Part shown: positions 19,549 to 27,352 of the stretch, piece after piece
Layout: each line of letters opens with the position of its first letter
How positions within the stretch are numbered: position 1 is the stretch's first letter
Assembly: GCF_009760915.1 (NCBI RefSeq)
Contig: NZ_VIDQ01000027.1
Location: 1 to 64,000, forward strand
Reading direction: 5' to 3'
Length of the DNA: 64,000 nt
DNA from: Azohydromonas aeria
Lineage (GTDB): Bacteria; Pseudomonadota; Gammaproteobacteria; Burkholderiales; Burkholderiaceae_C
Notes under the pieces: model-generated
Seen by the model: the letters and a program-made list of their open reading frames with translations, nothing else
Told to the model about the DNA's origin: nothing
The model's database searches: none
Made by a program: the position numbers and the translations under genes

Positions 19549-20016
19549 ATGAAACGCATTCTCTGGAGCGCCGGGCTGCTGCTGGTCCTGGCCTGGACGG
19601 CGCTGGCCTGGGCCGCGTCCTCCGCCCTGCAATGGCTGCTGTCGCTGGCCGGATCGGGACAGGCGCCGGCGCTGGCGCAGTCGGTGGCCGGCTGGACCGC
19701 GCCGGGCTGGCTGCTGGCCTGGACCGACGTGAGCGAAGCCGACATCCAGACGGCCAAGGAATTCGCCCAGTGGTCGCTGGACCTGCTGCAGGCCCCGCCG
19801 CCCGCCCTCGACGCCGTGATGCCCTGGGCGCTGCCGGCGCTGTGGCTGACGTGGGCGATGGGCCTGGCGGGGCTGGCGCTGTCCATCGCGCTGCTGGCCT
19901 GGGCCGTGCGGCGCTTCAGCCGGCCGGCGCGGGAGGGGGCGTGGCGGTTGTGGGCCTGGGCCAGGGAGCGCGCGCCCCTGCGGTCCGCCGCGCCGCCCGT
20001 CTCGCACCCGCAATGA
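19549..20016 (+). CDS. Small membrane protein of unknown function
   Basis: 155 residues. The N-terminal hydrophobic helix (MKRILWSAGLLLVLAWTALA) is followed by a Trp-rich segment predicted to be outside the membrane, a second helix (ALPALWLTWAMGLAGLALSIALLAW) and a basic C-terminal tail. I do not recognise a family. It lies 17 bp after the PepSY gene with a GAAGGGAG Shine-Dalgarno, so the two are co-transcribed. It is probably part of the same response. Confidence 0.7.
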   Translation: MKRILWSAGLLLVLAWTALAWAASSALQWLLSLAGSGQAPALAQSVAGWTAPGWLLAWTDVSEADIQTAKEFAQWSLDLLQAPPPALDAVMPWALPALWLTWAMGLAGLALSIALLAWAVRRFSRPAREGAWRLWAWARERAPLRSAAPPVSHPQ

Positions 20017-20022
20017 GCGGCC

Positions 20023-20592
20023 TCAAGCCACCACGTTGCGAATGAAGCGCGTCACGCCCGCGAAGGCGTTGCTGTAGGCGTAGGGCTGGGCGCTGCTGTA
20101 GATGACGTAGTCGCCGGCGGGCACCGTCACCGGCCCTTCCTGCAGCTCGATGCGCAGGCAGCCCTCGACCACCACCACCATCTCGTGCCAGCCCTCGGGG
20201 TCGGGCTCCGCGTCGTAGCGCTCGCCCTCGCCCAGCGACCACGACCACAGCTGCGCCTCGCGCCGCGCCGGCACGCTGCCCAGCAGCAGGGCCCGGCTCT
20301 CCGGGGCCTTGCCGCGCCAGGCCAGGGCGTCGATGCGCTTGCTCTGCGCATTCGGGTCGCTGACGATCTCCACGAAGGTCGCACCCAGCGCCTCGGCCAG
20401 CCGGTCCAGGCTGGAGAGGCTGATGTTGGTGTCCCCGCCCTCCAGGTCCACGATCATGCGCCGGCTGATGCCCGAGGCCTGCGCCAGCGCCGCCTGGCTC
20501 AGCCCCGCGCGGTGGCGCAGGCGGCGCAGGTTTTCACCCACGAAAGCCAGCACATCCGAGCGTGGCCCAGCGCTGTGCAGTTTATTGCTCAT
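20023..20592 (-). CDS. XRE-family regulator with C-terminal cupin
   Basis: 189 residues. Helix-turn-helix of the Cro/C1 type (about 18-72: LRRLRHRAGLSQAALAQASGISRRMIVDLEGGDTNISLSSLDRLAEALG), then a cupin sensor domain (about 105-185) with EGWHEMVVVVEGCLRIEL and VPAGDYVIYSSAQPYAYSN. Regulators of this architecture usually control a neighbouring gene in response to a small molecule. The EamA exporter or importer is transcribed divergently from about 55 bp away and is the likely target. Confidence 0.88.
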   Translation of the reverse strand: MSNKLHSAGPRSDVLAFVGENLRRLRHRAGLSQAALAQASGISRRMIVDLEGGDTNISLSSLDRLAEALGATFVEIVSDPNAQSKRIDALAWRGKAPESRALLLGSVPARREAQLWSWSLGEGERYDAEPDPEGWHEMVVVVEGCLRIELQEGPVTVPAGDYVIYSSAQPYAYSNAFAGVTRFIRNVVA

Positions 20593-20646
20593 ATGATGTT
20601 GCGCAGTATGCTGCACACCCTTCGAATTCCCCTCTTGCTCCGCAGT

Positions 20647-21546
20647 ATGGCGCCGCGCCTGAGCCGCCAGGAAGCCGTGCTCGTCGGCATCACGATGCTG
20701 TGGGGCACGACCTTCCTGATCGTGCACACCGCCATGCGCCACAGCGGCCCGCTCTTCTTCGTGGGCCTGCGCTTCGTGACGGCCGGGCTGCTCACCGCGC
20801 TGGTGTTCCGGCGCGCCCTGGCGGGCCTCACCGGGCGCGAGCTGCGCGCGGGGCTGGTCATCGGTGCCTCCATCTTCCTGGGCTACGGGCTGCAGACGGC
20901 GGGCTTGCAGACCATCACCAGCAGCCAGTCGGCGTTCATCACCGCGCTGTACGTGCCGCTGGTGCCGCTGCTGCAGTGGCTGGTGCTGCGCAAGCCGCCG
21001 CGCGCCATGGCCTGGGTCGGCATCGCGCTGGCCTTCGCCGGGCTGGTGCTGCTGGCCGGTCCCGAGCCCGGCAGCCTCGGCCTGGGGCGCGGCGAGCTGC
21101 TGACGGTGCTGGGCGCGGTGGCGATCGCGGCGGAAGTCATCCTCATCAGCCACTACGCCGGGCACGTGGACCTGCGCCGCGTCACCGTGGTGCAGCTGCT
21201 GGCCGCGGGGCTGCTGTCGCTGCTGGCCATGCCGGTGGCCGGCGAGGCGGTGCCGGCCTTCTCCTGGGTCTGGCTCGCGAGCGCGCTCGGGCTCGGGATG
21301 ATGAGCGCGCTGATCCAGCTGGCGATGAACTGGGCGCAGCGCGAGGTGTCGCCCACGCGGGCCACGCTGATCTATGCCGGCGAGCCGGTGTGGGGCGGCA
21401 TCGTCGGCCGCCTGGCCGGTGACCGGCTGCCGGCGCCAGCCCTGCTGGGCGCGGCGTTGATCCTGGTCGGGCTGCTGGTCAGCGAGCTGAAGTGGGCGCC
21501 GTGGAAGCGCCGGCGGGCGCGCAGCCTGGCCGGCGAAATGAAATAG
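20647..21546 (+). CDS. EamA/DMT-superfamily transporter
   Basis: 299 residues with ten hydrophobic segments forming two EamA halves. LVGITMLWGTTFLIVHTAM begins the first and YAGEPVWGGIVGRLAGDRL lies in the second, as in RhaT/YdcZ-like drug and metabolite transporters. The substrate is unknown. The ATG at 20647 puts the first helix at the usual position; in-frame ATGs at 20593-20605 add a short basic leader. It is divergent from the XRE-cupin regulator. Confidence 0.85.
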   Translation: MAPRLSRQEAVLVGITMLWGTTFLIVHTAMRHSGPLFFVGLRFVTAGLLTALVFRRALAGLTGRELRAGLVIGASIFLGYGLQTAGLQTITSSQSAFITALYVPLVPLLQWLVLRKPPRAMAWVGIALAFAGLVLLAGPEPGSLGLGRGELLTVLGAVAIAAEVILISHYAGHVDLRRVTVVQLLAAGLLSLLAMPVAGEAVPAFSWVWLASALGLGMMSALIQLAMNWAQREVSPTRATLIYAGEPVWGGIVGRLAGDRLPAPALLGAALILVGLLVSELKWAPWKRRRARSLAGEMK

Positions 21547-21584
21547 GCCGTGAATGAACTGCCTTCAGTCCACGGCCGATATTC

Positions 21585-22163
21585 TCAACGACCCAGCGAA
21601 TAGAACTCGGCGTTGGGCCGGATATTGGCCACATTGGCCAGCCGGTTCGACATGCCAAAGAATCCCGCGATGGCCGTAATGTCCCAGATGTCCGCCTCGA
21701 CAAATCCGTGGGATTTGAGCGCATCGAAATCGGCCTCGCCGACCAGGTGCGCGGTTTGCGACACCTTCATGGCGAAATCGAGCATCGCCTTCTGCCGCCC
21801 GGTGATGTCGGCCTTGCGGTAATTCGCCGCCACCTGGTCGGCAATCAGCGGGTTCTTGGCCCGGATGCGCAATATCGCGCCGTGCGCGATGACGCAATAT
21901 TGGCATTGGTTCGCGGCGCTGGTGGCCACGACGATCATTTCCCGCTCGGCCTTGCTCAGGTTGCCGGGCTTTTCCATCAGCGCGTCGTGGTACGCGAAAA
22001 ATGCGCGGAATTCATCCGGCCGGTGCGCCAGCGCCAAAAACACATTCGGGATGAAGCCCGACTTCTCCTGGACAGCAAGTATCCGCTCGCGAATGTCGTC
22101 GGGAATGTCCTTCAATTCAGGCACCGGGAAGCGGCTCACCGCGGCCGGCTGTGCTGGCGTCAT
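21585..22163 (-). CDS. AhpD-like peroxidase-related enzyme
   Basis: 192 residues of the carboxymuconolactone decarboxylase/AhpD fold, in the peroxidase-related subgroup. The redox pair is CQYC in ATSAANQCQYCVIAHGA, with the His two positions on, as in the AhpD active site. FIPNVFLALAHRPDEFRAFFAYH near the N-terminus and GFFGMSNRLANVANIRPN near the C-terminus are typical. It may reduce peroxides or act as an alkylhydroperoxidase partner. AGGAGACCTGC precedes the ATG. Codon use is visibly less GC-biased in its C-terminal third (AAT, ATT and TTT codons), possibly a sign of recent transfer. Confidence 0.85.
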   Translation of the reverse strand: MTPAQPAAVSRFPVPELKDIPDDIRERILAVQEKSGFIPNVFLALAHRPDEFRAFFAYHDALMEKPGNLSKAEREMIVVATSAANQCQYCVIAHGAILRIRAKNPLIADQVAANYRKADITGRQKAMLDFAMKVSQTAHLVGEADFDALKSHGFVEADIWDITAIAGFFGMSNRLANVANIRPNAEFYSLGR

Positions 22164-22263
22164 GCAGGTCTCCTTGTCGTGGCGGAAGCGGGTCCGGCCC
22201 GCGCCGCGTCGATACGCGATGCGGGCCGGACAACCGGGCCATTTTGCAGCCCGGATCGGCGTG

Positions 22264-23370
22264 TCAGAACGCGTGCCGCACGCCCACCGCCACGCCGGTC
22301 TGGCTGCCGCCGGCCACGGGGTTGCCGCCGGGCGAGCCGCCGCTGGCCGAGAGGTTGAGCGTGCCGTCATTGCTGATGTGCCCGGCCGTGACGTAGGCCG
22401 CCGTGCGCTTGGACAGGCTGTAGGTCGTGCGCAGCGACACGAGCTTGGCCTCGTTGGGGCTGTTGCGGTAGTCGAGTTGCGCGTACTGCGCCTCCAGCGA
22501 CAGCGCCGGCGTGACGGCGTAGGCCGCCTCGACGTAGCCGATGTTGCTGCGCGGCGTGGCGCTGCCCTCGTTGTCGCGGCGGATCCAGCCCGCGCCCACC
22601 TTCCAGGCGCCGAGCTTGGCGTAGGCCGTGGCGAACAGGCGCTCGTCGCTCAGGGCACTGCTGCCCAGGCCCGCGGCGGCGCCGGGGCCGCCCTTCTGGC
22701 GATCCCACGACAGCGCGGCGCCCCAGTTGGCGACGTCGTACTTCACCATCGCCGAGGCCGCGCGGCAGGCCTGGGCATCGTCGGCGCGCTCGCCGCCGCA
22801 GGCCGTGCCGCCCGGCGCGGCGCCGATGTCGCGGCCCAGGCTGTAGTTCAGGCCAGCGCTGAAGGCGCCCCAGCGGTGCTGCCAGGCGATGGCGTTGTCG
22901 AAGCGTGCCTGCGGAATGTACGGATCGAGCGAGCCCACGCCGTAGAGGTTGGGCCCGAACACGCCCGCGTCGAGCATGGACAGGTAGAAATAGCTGTACT
23001 GCCGGCCCAGCGTGAGCTGGCCGAAGCTGCTGCTGGCCACGCCCACGAAGGCCTGGCGCCCGAACAGCCGCCCGGCCTGGTTCAGCCCGCCGGTGTCGGG
23101 GCTGAAGCCCGACTCCAGCGTGAAGATGGCGCGCATGCCGCCACCCAGGTCCTCGCTGCCGCGCAGGCCCCAGCGCGAGGGCAGCGTGGCCGTGATGTTG
23201 GGCATGCGCGTGAGCGAGCCGCCCGCGGGCGCGACGTGGTTGAGACGCTCCACGGCCGTGTCGATCAGGCCGTAGAGCTGCACGCTCGGCCCCGCCGCCG
23301 CGGGCGCCTGGGCGTGGGCGAGGCCGGCGGCGGCAACGGCCGCGGCGGCGATGACGGTGTACTTCTTCAT
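22264..23370 (-). CDS. Outer-membrane porin (Gram-negative porin_4 type)
   Basis: 368 residues. Signal peptide MKKYTVIAAAAVAAAGLAHA, then a 16-strand-type barrel beginning SVQLYGLIDTAVERLNH and SRWGLRGSEDLGGGMRAIFTLESGF, and ending in VGVRHAF. The terminal Phe is the usual assembly signal. A Cys pair (ACGGERADDAQACRA) may form a loop disulfide. It would let small solutes cross the outer membrane. It lies after the amidohydrolase gene in the same leftward run; a role in aromatic ester uptake is inference. Confidence 0.92.
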   Translation of the reverse strand: MKKYTVIAAAAVAAAGLAHAQAPAAAGPSVQLYGLIDTAVERLNHVAPAGGSLTRMPNITATLPSRWGLRGSEDLGGGMRAIFTLESGFSPDTGGLNQAGRLFGRQAFVGVASSSFGQLTLGRQYSYFYLSMLDAGVFGPNLYGVGSLDPYIPQARFDNAIAWQHRWGAFSAGLNYSLGRDIGAAPGGTACGGERADDAQACRAASAMVKYDVANWGAALSWDRQKGGPGAAAGLGSSALSDERLFATAYAKLGAWKVGAGWIRRDNEGSATPRSNIGYVEAAYAVTPALSLEAQYAQLDYRNSPNEAKLVSLRTTYSLSKRTAAYVTAGHISNDGTLNLSASGGSPGGNPVAGGSQTGVAVGVRHAF

Positions 23371-23409
23371 GTCTCCTCTTTCCCTTGTGGTTGTGGAACT
23401 GCGTATGCC

Positions 23410-23430
23410 CGGGTTGCTGGCGCAACCCCG
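23410..23430 (-). terminator. Small GC hairpin between amidohydrolase and porin genes
   Basis: GGGTTGC (23411-23417), TGGC loop and GCAACCC (23422-23428), in the 71-bp gap. There is no U-run, so it may be a weak terminator or an RNA stabiliser between the two leftward genes. Confidence 0.35.
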
Positions 23431-23441
23431 GCCGTGAGCGC

Positions 23442-24305
23442 TCAGCGCAGCCGCAGCAGCCGCGCCGCGTTCTCCTTGAAGATCAGCGGCTTGACCTCCG
23501 GCTTGAAGCCGGCCTCGTCGAAGTCCTTCATCCAGCGCTCGGGCGTGATGAGCGGGTAGTCGCTGCCGAAGAGCATGCGGTCCCTGAGCAGCGAGTTGGC
23601 GTACTGCACCAGCTGGGGCGGGAAGTACTTCGGGCTCCAGCCCGAGAGGTCGATCCAGATGTTGGGCTTGTGCAGCGCCAGCGACAGCGCCTCGTCCTGC
23701 CACGGCCAGCTCGGGTGCGCGATGACGATCTCGATGTCGGGCCAGTCGATGGCCACCTCTTCGAGCAGCATCGGGTTGGAGTTGGCCAGCTTGAGCCCGC
23801 CGCCGCAGCGCATGCCGCTGCCGATGCCCGAATGCCCGCTGTGGAAGATGGCCGGCAGCTTGTATTCGGCGATCACGTCATACAGCGGCCAGGCCATGCG
23901 GTCATAGGGCAGGAAGTCCTGCACCGTGGGGTGGAACTTGAAGCCCTTGACCCCTTCCTCCTCGATGAGGCGGCGCGCCTCGCGCGCGCCCATCTTGCCC
24001 TTGTGCGGGTCGATGCTGGCAAAGGCCACCATCATGTCCGCGTTGTCACGCGCGGCCTGCGCGATCTCCTCGTTGGGAATGCGCCGGCGGCCGAGCTTGG
24101 CCTCGGAGTCCACGGTGAACATCACCAGCCCGATGTTGCGCTCGCGGTAGTAGGCCACCGTCTCGGCAATCGTCGGGCGCTTGCCGGCCTTGAAGTACTT
24201 GTCCGCGGCGCGGTCGTACTCCTCGGCGTAGTTGTCGAAGGGGTTCCAGCACGACACCTCGGCGTGCGTGTGGATGTCGATGGCGATGAGCTTGTCGAGG
24301 TCCAT
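23442..24305 (-). CDS. Amidohydrolase-2 family metal-dependent hydrolase/decarboxylase
   Basis: 287 residues with the TIM-barrel metal sites of amidohydrolase family 2: DIHTHAE at the first strand, GFKFHPT, IFHSGHSGIG, IVIAHPSWPWQDEA and LFGSDYPLITPERW with the catalytic Asp. The family includes gamma-resorcylate and 5-carboxyvanillate decarboxylases and 2-pyrone-4,6-dicarboxylate hydrolase, all aromatic-acid enzymes. The reaction cannot be fixed here. Its place next to feruloyl esterase and feruloyl-CoA synthase genes suggests an aromatic acid. The start at 24305 gives MDLDKLIAIDIHTHA. Confidence 0.85.
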   Translation of the reverse strand: MDLDKLIAIDIHTHAEVSCWNPFDNYAEEYDRAADKYFKAGKRPTIAETVAYYRERNIGLVMFTVDSEAKLGRRRIPNEEIAQAARDNADMMVAFASIDPHKGKMGAREARRLIEEEGVKGFKFHPTVQDFLPYDRMAWPLYDVIAEYKLPAIFHSGHSGIGSGMRCGGGLKLANSNPMLLEEVAIDWPDIEIVIAHPSWPWQDEALSLALHKPNIWIDLSGWSPKYFPPQLVQYANSLLRDRMLFGSDYPLITPERWMKDFDEAGFKPEVKPLIFKENAARLLRLR

Positions 24306-24343
24306 GGTGGGTCCTTTGAGGCGGGCAGGTCCGGGCGCCTTTT

Positions 24344-24439
24344 CCGTTCGTCCTGAGGTATCGAAGGCTGGACGGCCCCCACCGCAGGGCAGCCATCCGA
24401 GCCTGCCGGATTCGGCCTTCGATACCTCAGTCCGAACGG
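24344..24439. repeat. REP-like palindromic element, second locus
   Basis: Arms at 24344-24367 and 24416-24439 are near-perfect inverted copies with the same sequence as those at 8625-8792, and the loop sequences are also alike (for example GGCAGCCA and CCGAGCCTG). It fills most of the 161-bp gap between the amidohydrolase and tannase genes, both leftward. Confidence 0.75.
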
Positions 24440-24466
24440 GTTGGTGTTCGGACCATGCATTGCTTA

Positions 24467-26263
24467 CTACTGGCAGCGGAAGCTGTCGGCGCTCTCCAGG
24501 CTGCCCGTGCCCTTGTAGCGGGCCACCTGCGGATAGGGGCACAGCGGGCGGGTGCGGTTGGCGGCCCAGGTGGCGCTCCAGGCGTGCAGCGCGAGGTCGG
24601 CGTTGACACCACCGGCATTGCCCGTGCCACGCGCGCTGGCCACCACGGCCTGCGGCGCCTCGCCCTGCTCCACCCACCTCACCAGCGGCGTGAGCATGTC
24701 GAACTGGTCCGTGGCCGGGCCGCCCGAGCAGTGTCCCATGCCCGGCACGCGGTAGAACTTCGCGAAGCCGGAAGCATCGCCGCCATTGCTGGCGCGCACG
24801 CCGTCGTACCAGGCCTGCGTGTCGCTGGCCGAGAAGATCGCGTCGCTCACGCCGTGGTAGACCATCATCTTGGCGCCGCGGTTCTTGAGCGCGGCCAGGT
24901 TGGTCGGGTTGGGCGGCGTCATGAAGCCCATGGCCGACTCGGTATAGACGCCGCCCGTGGCGTTGATGCCGGCCACCAGCGCGTCGATGTTGGCACCCAG
25001 GGCGAAGGCCGGGCCGTTGAAGCCGTTGGGCTGCGGCGTGGGCGTGAACACCTGGCCCACCGAGCCCGAGTCGAGGAACAGCGGCGCGAAGAACTCCCAC
25101 TGCCCGGTGCCGGAGCCGACCGGATTGGTGGCACCGGGGTTGGTGCCGCCGCCGAAGCCGGAGTCCCAGGGGAAGCTGGTGTACACCGCGGCGCCGGTGC
25201 TGGTGCGGGCGCCGGCAAAGATGTCGGCCACCACGCCCTTTTGCGCCACGGTCAGGCAGTTGCCGTCGCGCGCGCCGGTGCAGGTCGGCAGGTCATTGGC
25301 CGGGTTGAACGCCGCCTGGCACGCGGCCGTGTCCTGCACCAGGCCGTCGCTGGCGCCGTCGAGCGCGTCGCACCTGGCCAGCACGCGGGCACTGACGAGC
25401 CGGCGCTCGGCGTCGGTGAAGGCCGTGGCCAGCCCGGCGCCGGTGGCCGGGTCGTTGGGTGCGCTCACCAGCGTGGCGTAGCGCTGGGCGCCCCAAATGT
25501 TGGCCACCGCCGCCTTGGGCAGGTTGTAGCCCGGCGCGCCGGCCAGGTAGCCGTCGTACCAGTCGGGATGGCGCGCCGCGGCCACGAAGGCATGGCGCCC
25601 GCCGTTGGAGCAGCCACCAAAGTAGGAGCGGTCCGGCCCCTTGCCGTAGGCGCGGCGGATCGCTTCCTTGGCCATGGGCGTGAGCTTCTCCACCGCCTGG
25701 TAGCCGTAATCCAGGCGCGCCTGCGGGTCCAGGCCGAAGCCCGAGCCGACGGCCGCCGTGTGGCCGGCGTCGGAGCTGATGACGGCGAAGCCCTGCATCA
25801 GCGCTCCCGTCAGCGGCCCGCCGCCCAGCGCGCCCAGCGCGGTGCTGACGTTGCCGTCCAGGCCGCCATTGGCCTGGTAGTAGAAGCGCCCGTTCCAGGC
25901 CTTGGGCAAGCGCATCTCGAAGCCGATGGCGTAGGGCTGGCCATCGACCGCGCTGACGCGCTCGAACATGCTGCCCGTCACGAGGCAGTGCTCGGCCACC
26001 GGCTGCCCGCCCTGCGACAGCGTGCCCGCCGCCACGGTGCTGGCCGCGCTGATGCGGGTGTTGGCCTGCCCCGCCAGCGTCGCGGCCAGGGCCTCGCAGC
26101 TGCCGTTGAGCGCGGCGGCCGTCGCGGCACCGAGCCGGGGCAGCGATTCGCCGTCATTGCCGCCACCGCACGCCGCCAGCGACAGCAGCGCCGCCGTACC
26201 CACGCTCAGCGGCAATGAGGGACCACTCATGAAGCGCCCGGGGCGCCTGGAGTTGGAAAGCAT
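24467..26263 (-). CDS. Tannase/feruloyl esterase family lipoprotein
   Basis: 598 residues. The N-terminal lipoprotein signal has lipobox LLSLAACGGG. The mature part is a tannase/feruloyl esterase alpha/beta-hydrolase: catalytic Ser in YFGGCSNGGRHA, KMMVYHGVSDAIFSASDT near the catalytic Asp, and His in VPGMGHCSGGPATDQFD. Paired cysteines (CEAL, HCLV, ARCDALDGASDG) fit the family. It should cleave hydroxycinnamate or gallate esters outside the cytoplasm. AGGAGA ten bases before the ATG at 26263 fixes the start; 26299 is an alternative. Divergent from the crotonase gene. Confidence 0.9.
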   Translation of the reverse strand: MLSNSRRPGRFMSGPSLPLSVGTAALLSLAACGGGNDGESLPRLGAATAAALNGSCEALAATLAGQANTRISAASTVAAGTLSQGGQPVAEHCLVTGSMFERVSAVDGQPYAIGFEMRLPKAWNGRFYYQANGGLDGNVSTALGALGGGPLTGALMQGFAVISSDAGHTAAVGSGFGLDPQARLDYGYQAVEKLTPMAKEAIRRAYGKGPDRSYFGGCSNGGRHAFVAAARHPDWYDGYLAGAPGYNLPKAAVANIWGAQRYATLVSAPNDPATGAGLATAFTDAERRLVSARVLARCDALDGASDGLVQDTAACQAAFNPANDLPTCTGARDGNCLTVAQKGVVADIFAGARTSTGAAVYTSFPWDSGFGGGTNPGATNPVGSGTGQWEFFAPLFLDSGSVGQVFTPTPQPNGFNGPAFALGANIDALVAGINATGGVYTESAMGFMTPPNPTNLAALKNRGAKMMVYHGVSDAIFSASDTQAWYDGVRASNGGDASGFAKFYRVPGMGHCSGGPATDQFDMLTPLVRWVEQGEAPQAVVASARGTGNAGGVNADLALHAWSATWAANRTRPLCPYPQVARYKGTGSLESADSFRCQ

Positions 26264-26341
26264 GAAGCCGTGTCTCCTGAACTGCTTTGTCGAATGCATG
26301 CCCTTGCGGCCGCCCCCTTCGGGCCTGCCAGCCTGAACATG

Positions 26342-26364
26342 TGATTAAGTCTATTAACTATTCA
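26342..26364. promoter_or_regulatory. TTAA-type operator-like site, copy 1
   Basis: TGATTAAG-N4-TTAAC-N-AT motif, 79 bp upstream of the esterase gene. It is AT-rich in an otherwise very GC-rich region and shares TGATTAAG and TTAAC at the same spacing with the copy at 26461-26483. It may be a shared operator. Confidence 0.45.
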
Positions 26365-26460
26365 TGGTGTACAGCATCGGGATTCCCCTGATGTCGATCA
26401 AGACCACAACGACGACACGCCGATCATCCGGGAAAACACCCAAACACCCGCCCGACCAGA

Positions 26461-26483
26461 TGATTAAGCTTCTTAACCATCAA
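26461..26483. promoter_or_regulatory. TTAA-type operator-like site, copy 2
   Basis: TGATTAAG-N4-TTAAC motif containing the palindrome TTAAGCTTCTTAA, about 25 bp upstream of the crotonase start. It is 119 bp (about 11 helical turns) from copy 1, so one protein could loop or co-control both divergent promoters. Confidence 0.45.
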
Positions 26484-26507
26484 CGCAAGCACATCCGCAC
26501 CCGCACC

Positions 26508-27317
26508 ATGCAACCCGACTTCACCCCCGCCGCCGGCCTGCTGGCCTCCCTGGACCTGCTGCGCGTCGAGGGCGCCGGCCCCGTGCTGCACATCCGGCTG
26601 ATGCGCCCGGCCAAGCGCAACGCCATCAGCGACCCGCTGATCCAGCAGCTGCACACGGCGTTCGTGAACCTGCCGGAAGAGACGCGCGCGGTGGTGATCA
26701 GCGGCGAGGGCGAGCACTTCTGCGCCGGGCTGGACCTGTCGGAGCTGGTGGCGCGCGACATCGGCGCGGGCGTGGTGCATTCGCGCATGTGGCATGCCGC
26801 CTTCGACGCGGTGCAGTTCGGCCGCGTGCCCGTGATCGCCGCGCTGCACGGCGCGGTGGTGGGCGGCGGGCTGGAGCTGGCCTCCGCCTGCCACATCCGT
26901 GTCGCCGAGGACTCCGCCTACTTCGGCCTGCCCGAAGGGCAGCGCGGCATCTTCGTCGGCGGCGGCGGCTCGGTGCGCATCCCGCGCCTGATCGGCGTGG
27001 CGCGCATGACCGACCTGATGCTCACCGGCCGCGTCTACGACGCCGACGAGGGCTTCAATGCCGGCCTGGTGCAGTACCGCGTCAAGGACGGCGAGGGCCT
27101 GGGCAAGGCCATCGAGCTGGCGCGGCGCATCGCCACCAACGCGCCCATGAGCAACTACGCCGTGATGCACGCGCTGCCGCGCATCGCCGACCAGGCGCAG
27201 TCCGAAGGACTGTTCACCGAGAGCCTGATGGCGGCGGTGGCCGAGAGCACGCCCGACGCGCAGGAGCGGCTCAAGGCCTTCCTGGAAAAGCGCGCCGGCA
27301 AGGTCGTGAAGTCCTGA
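26508..27317 (+). CDS. Crotonase / enoyl-CoA hydratase family protein
   Basis: 269 residues. The start region has MQPDFTPAAGLL and RLMRPAKRNAISDPLIQQL. Oxyanion-hole stretches are HFCAGLDLSEL and LHGAVVGGGLELASACH. Both acid residues of enoyl-CoA hydratase seem present: Glu in GGGLELA and Glu in FGLPEGQRGIFVGGG. It should hydrate feruloyl-CoA or a similar enoyl-CoA, made by the next gene product, to the 3-hydroxy thioester. It differs from the shorter feruloyl-CoA hydratase/lyase (HCHL), so a lyase activity giving vanillin is uncertain. ATG at 26508. Confidence 0.85.
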   Translation: MQPDFTPAAGLLASLDLLRVEGAGPVLHIRLMRPAKRNAISDPLIQQLHTAFVNLPEETRAVVISGEGEHFCAGLDLSELVARDIGAGVVHSRMWHAAFDAVQFGRVPVIAALHGAVVGGGLELASACHIRVAEDSAYFGLPEGQRGIFVGGGGSVRIPRLIGVARMTDLMLTGRVYDADEGFNAGLVQYRVKDGEGLGKAIELARRIATNAPMSNYAVMHALPRIADQAQSEGLFTESLMAAVAESTPDAQERLKAFLEKRAGKVVKS

Positions 27318-27352
27318 GCCCGACGGCTTCGGGACACGAGGAGACAAAGAGC

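Noticed and set aside
20574-20617. TGTGCAG ... CTGCACA dyad between XRE and EamA genes as an operator
   Set aside because: Only 7-bp arms with a 30-bp centre; too weak to claim without a second copy.
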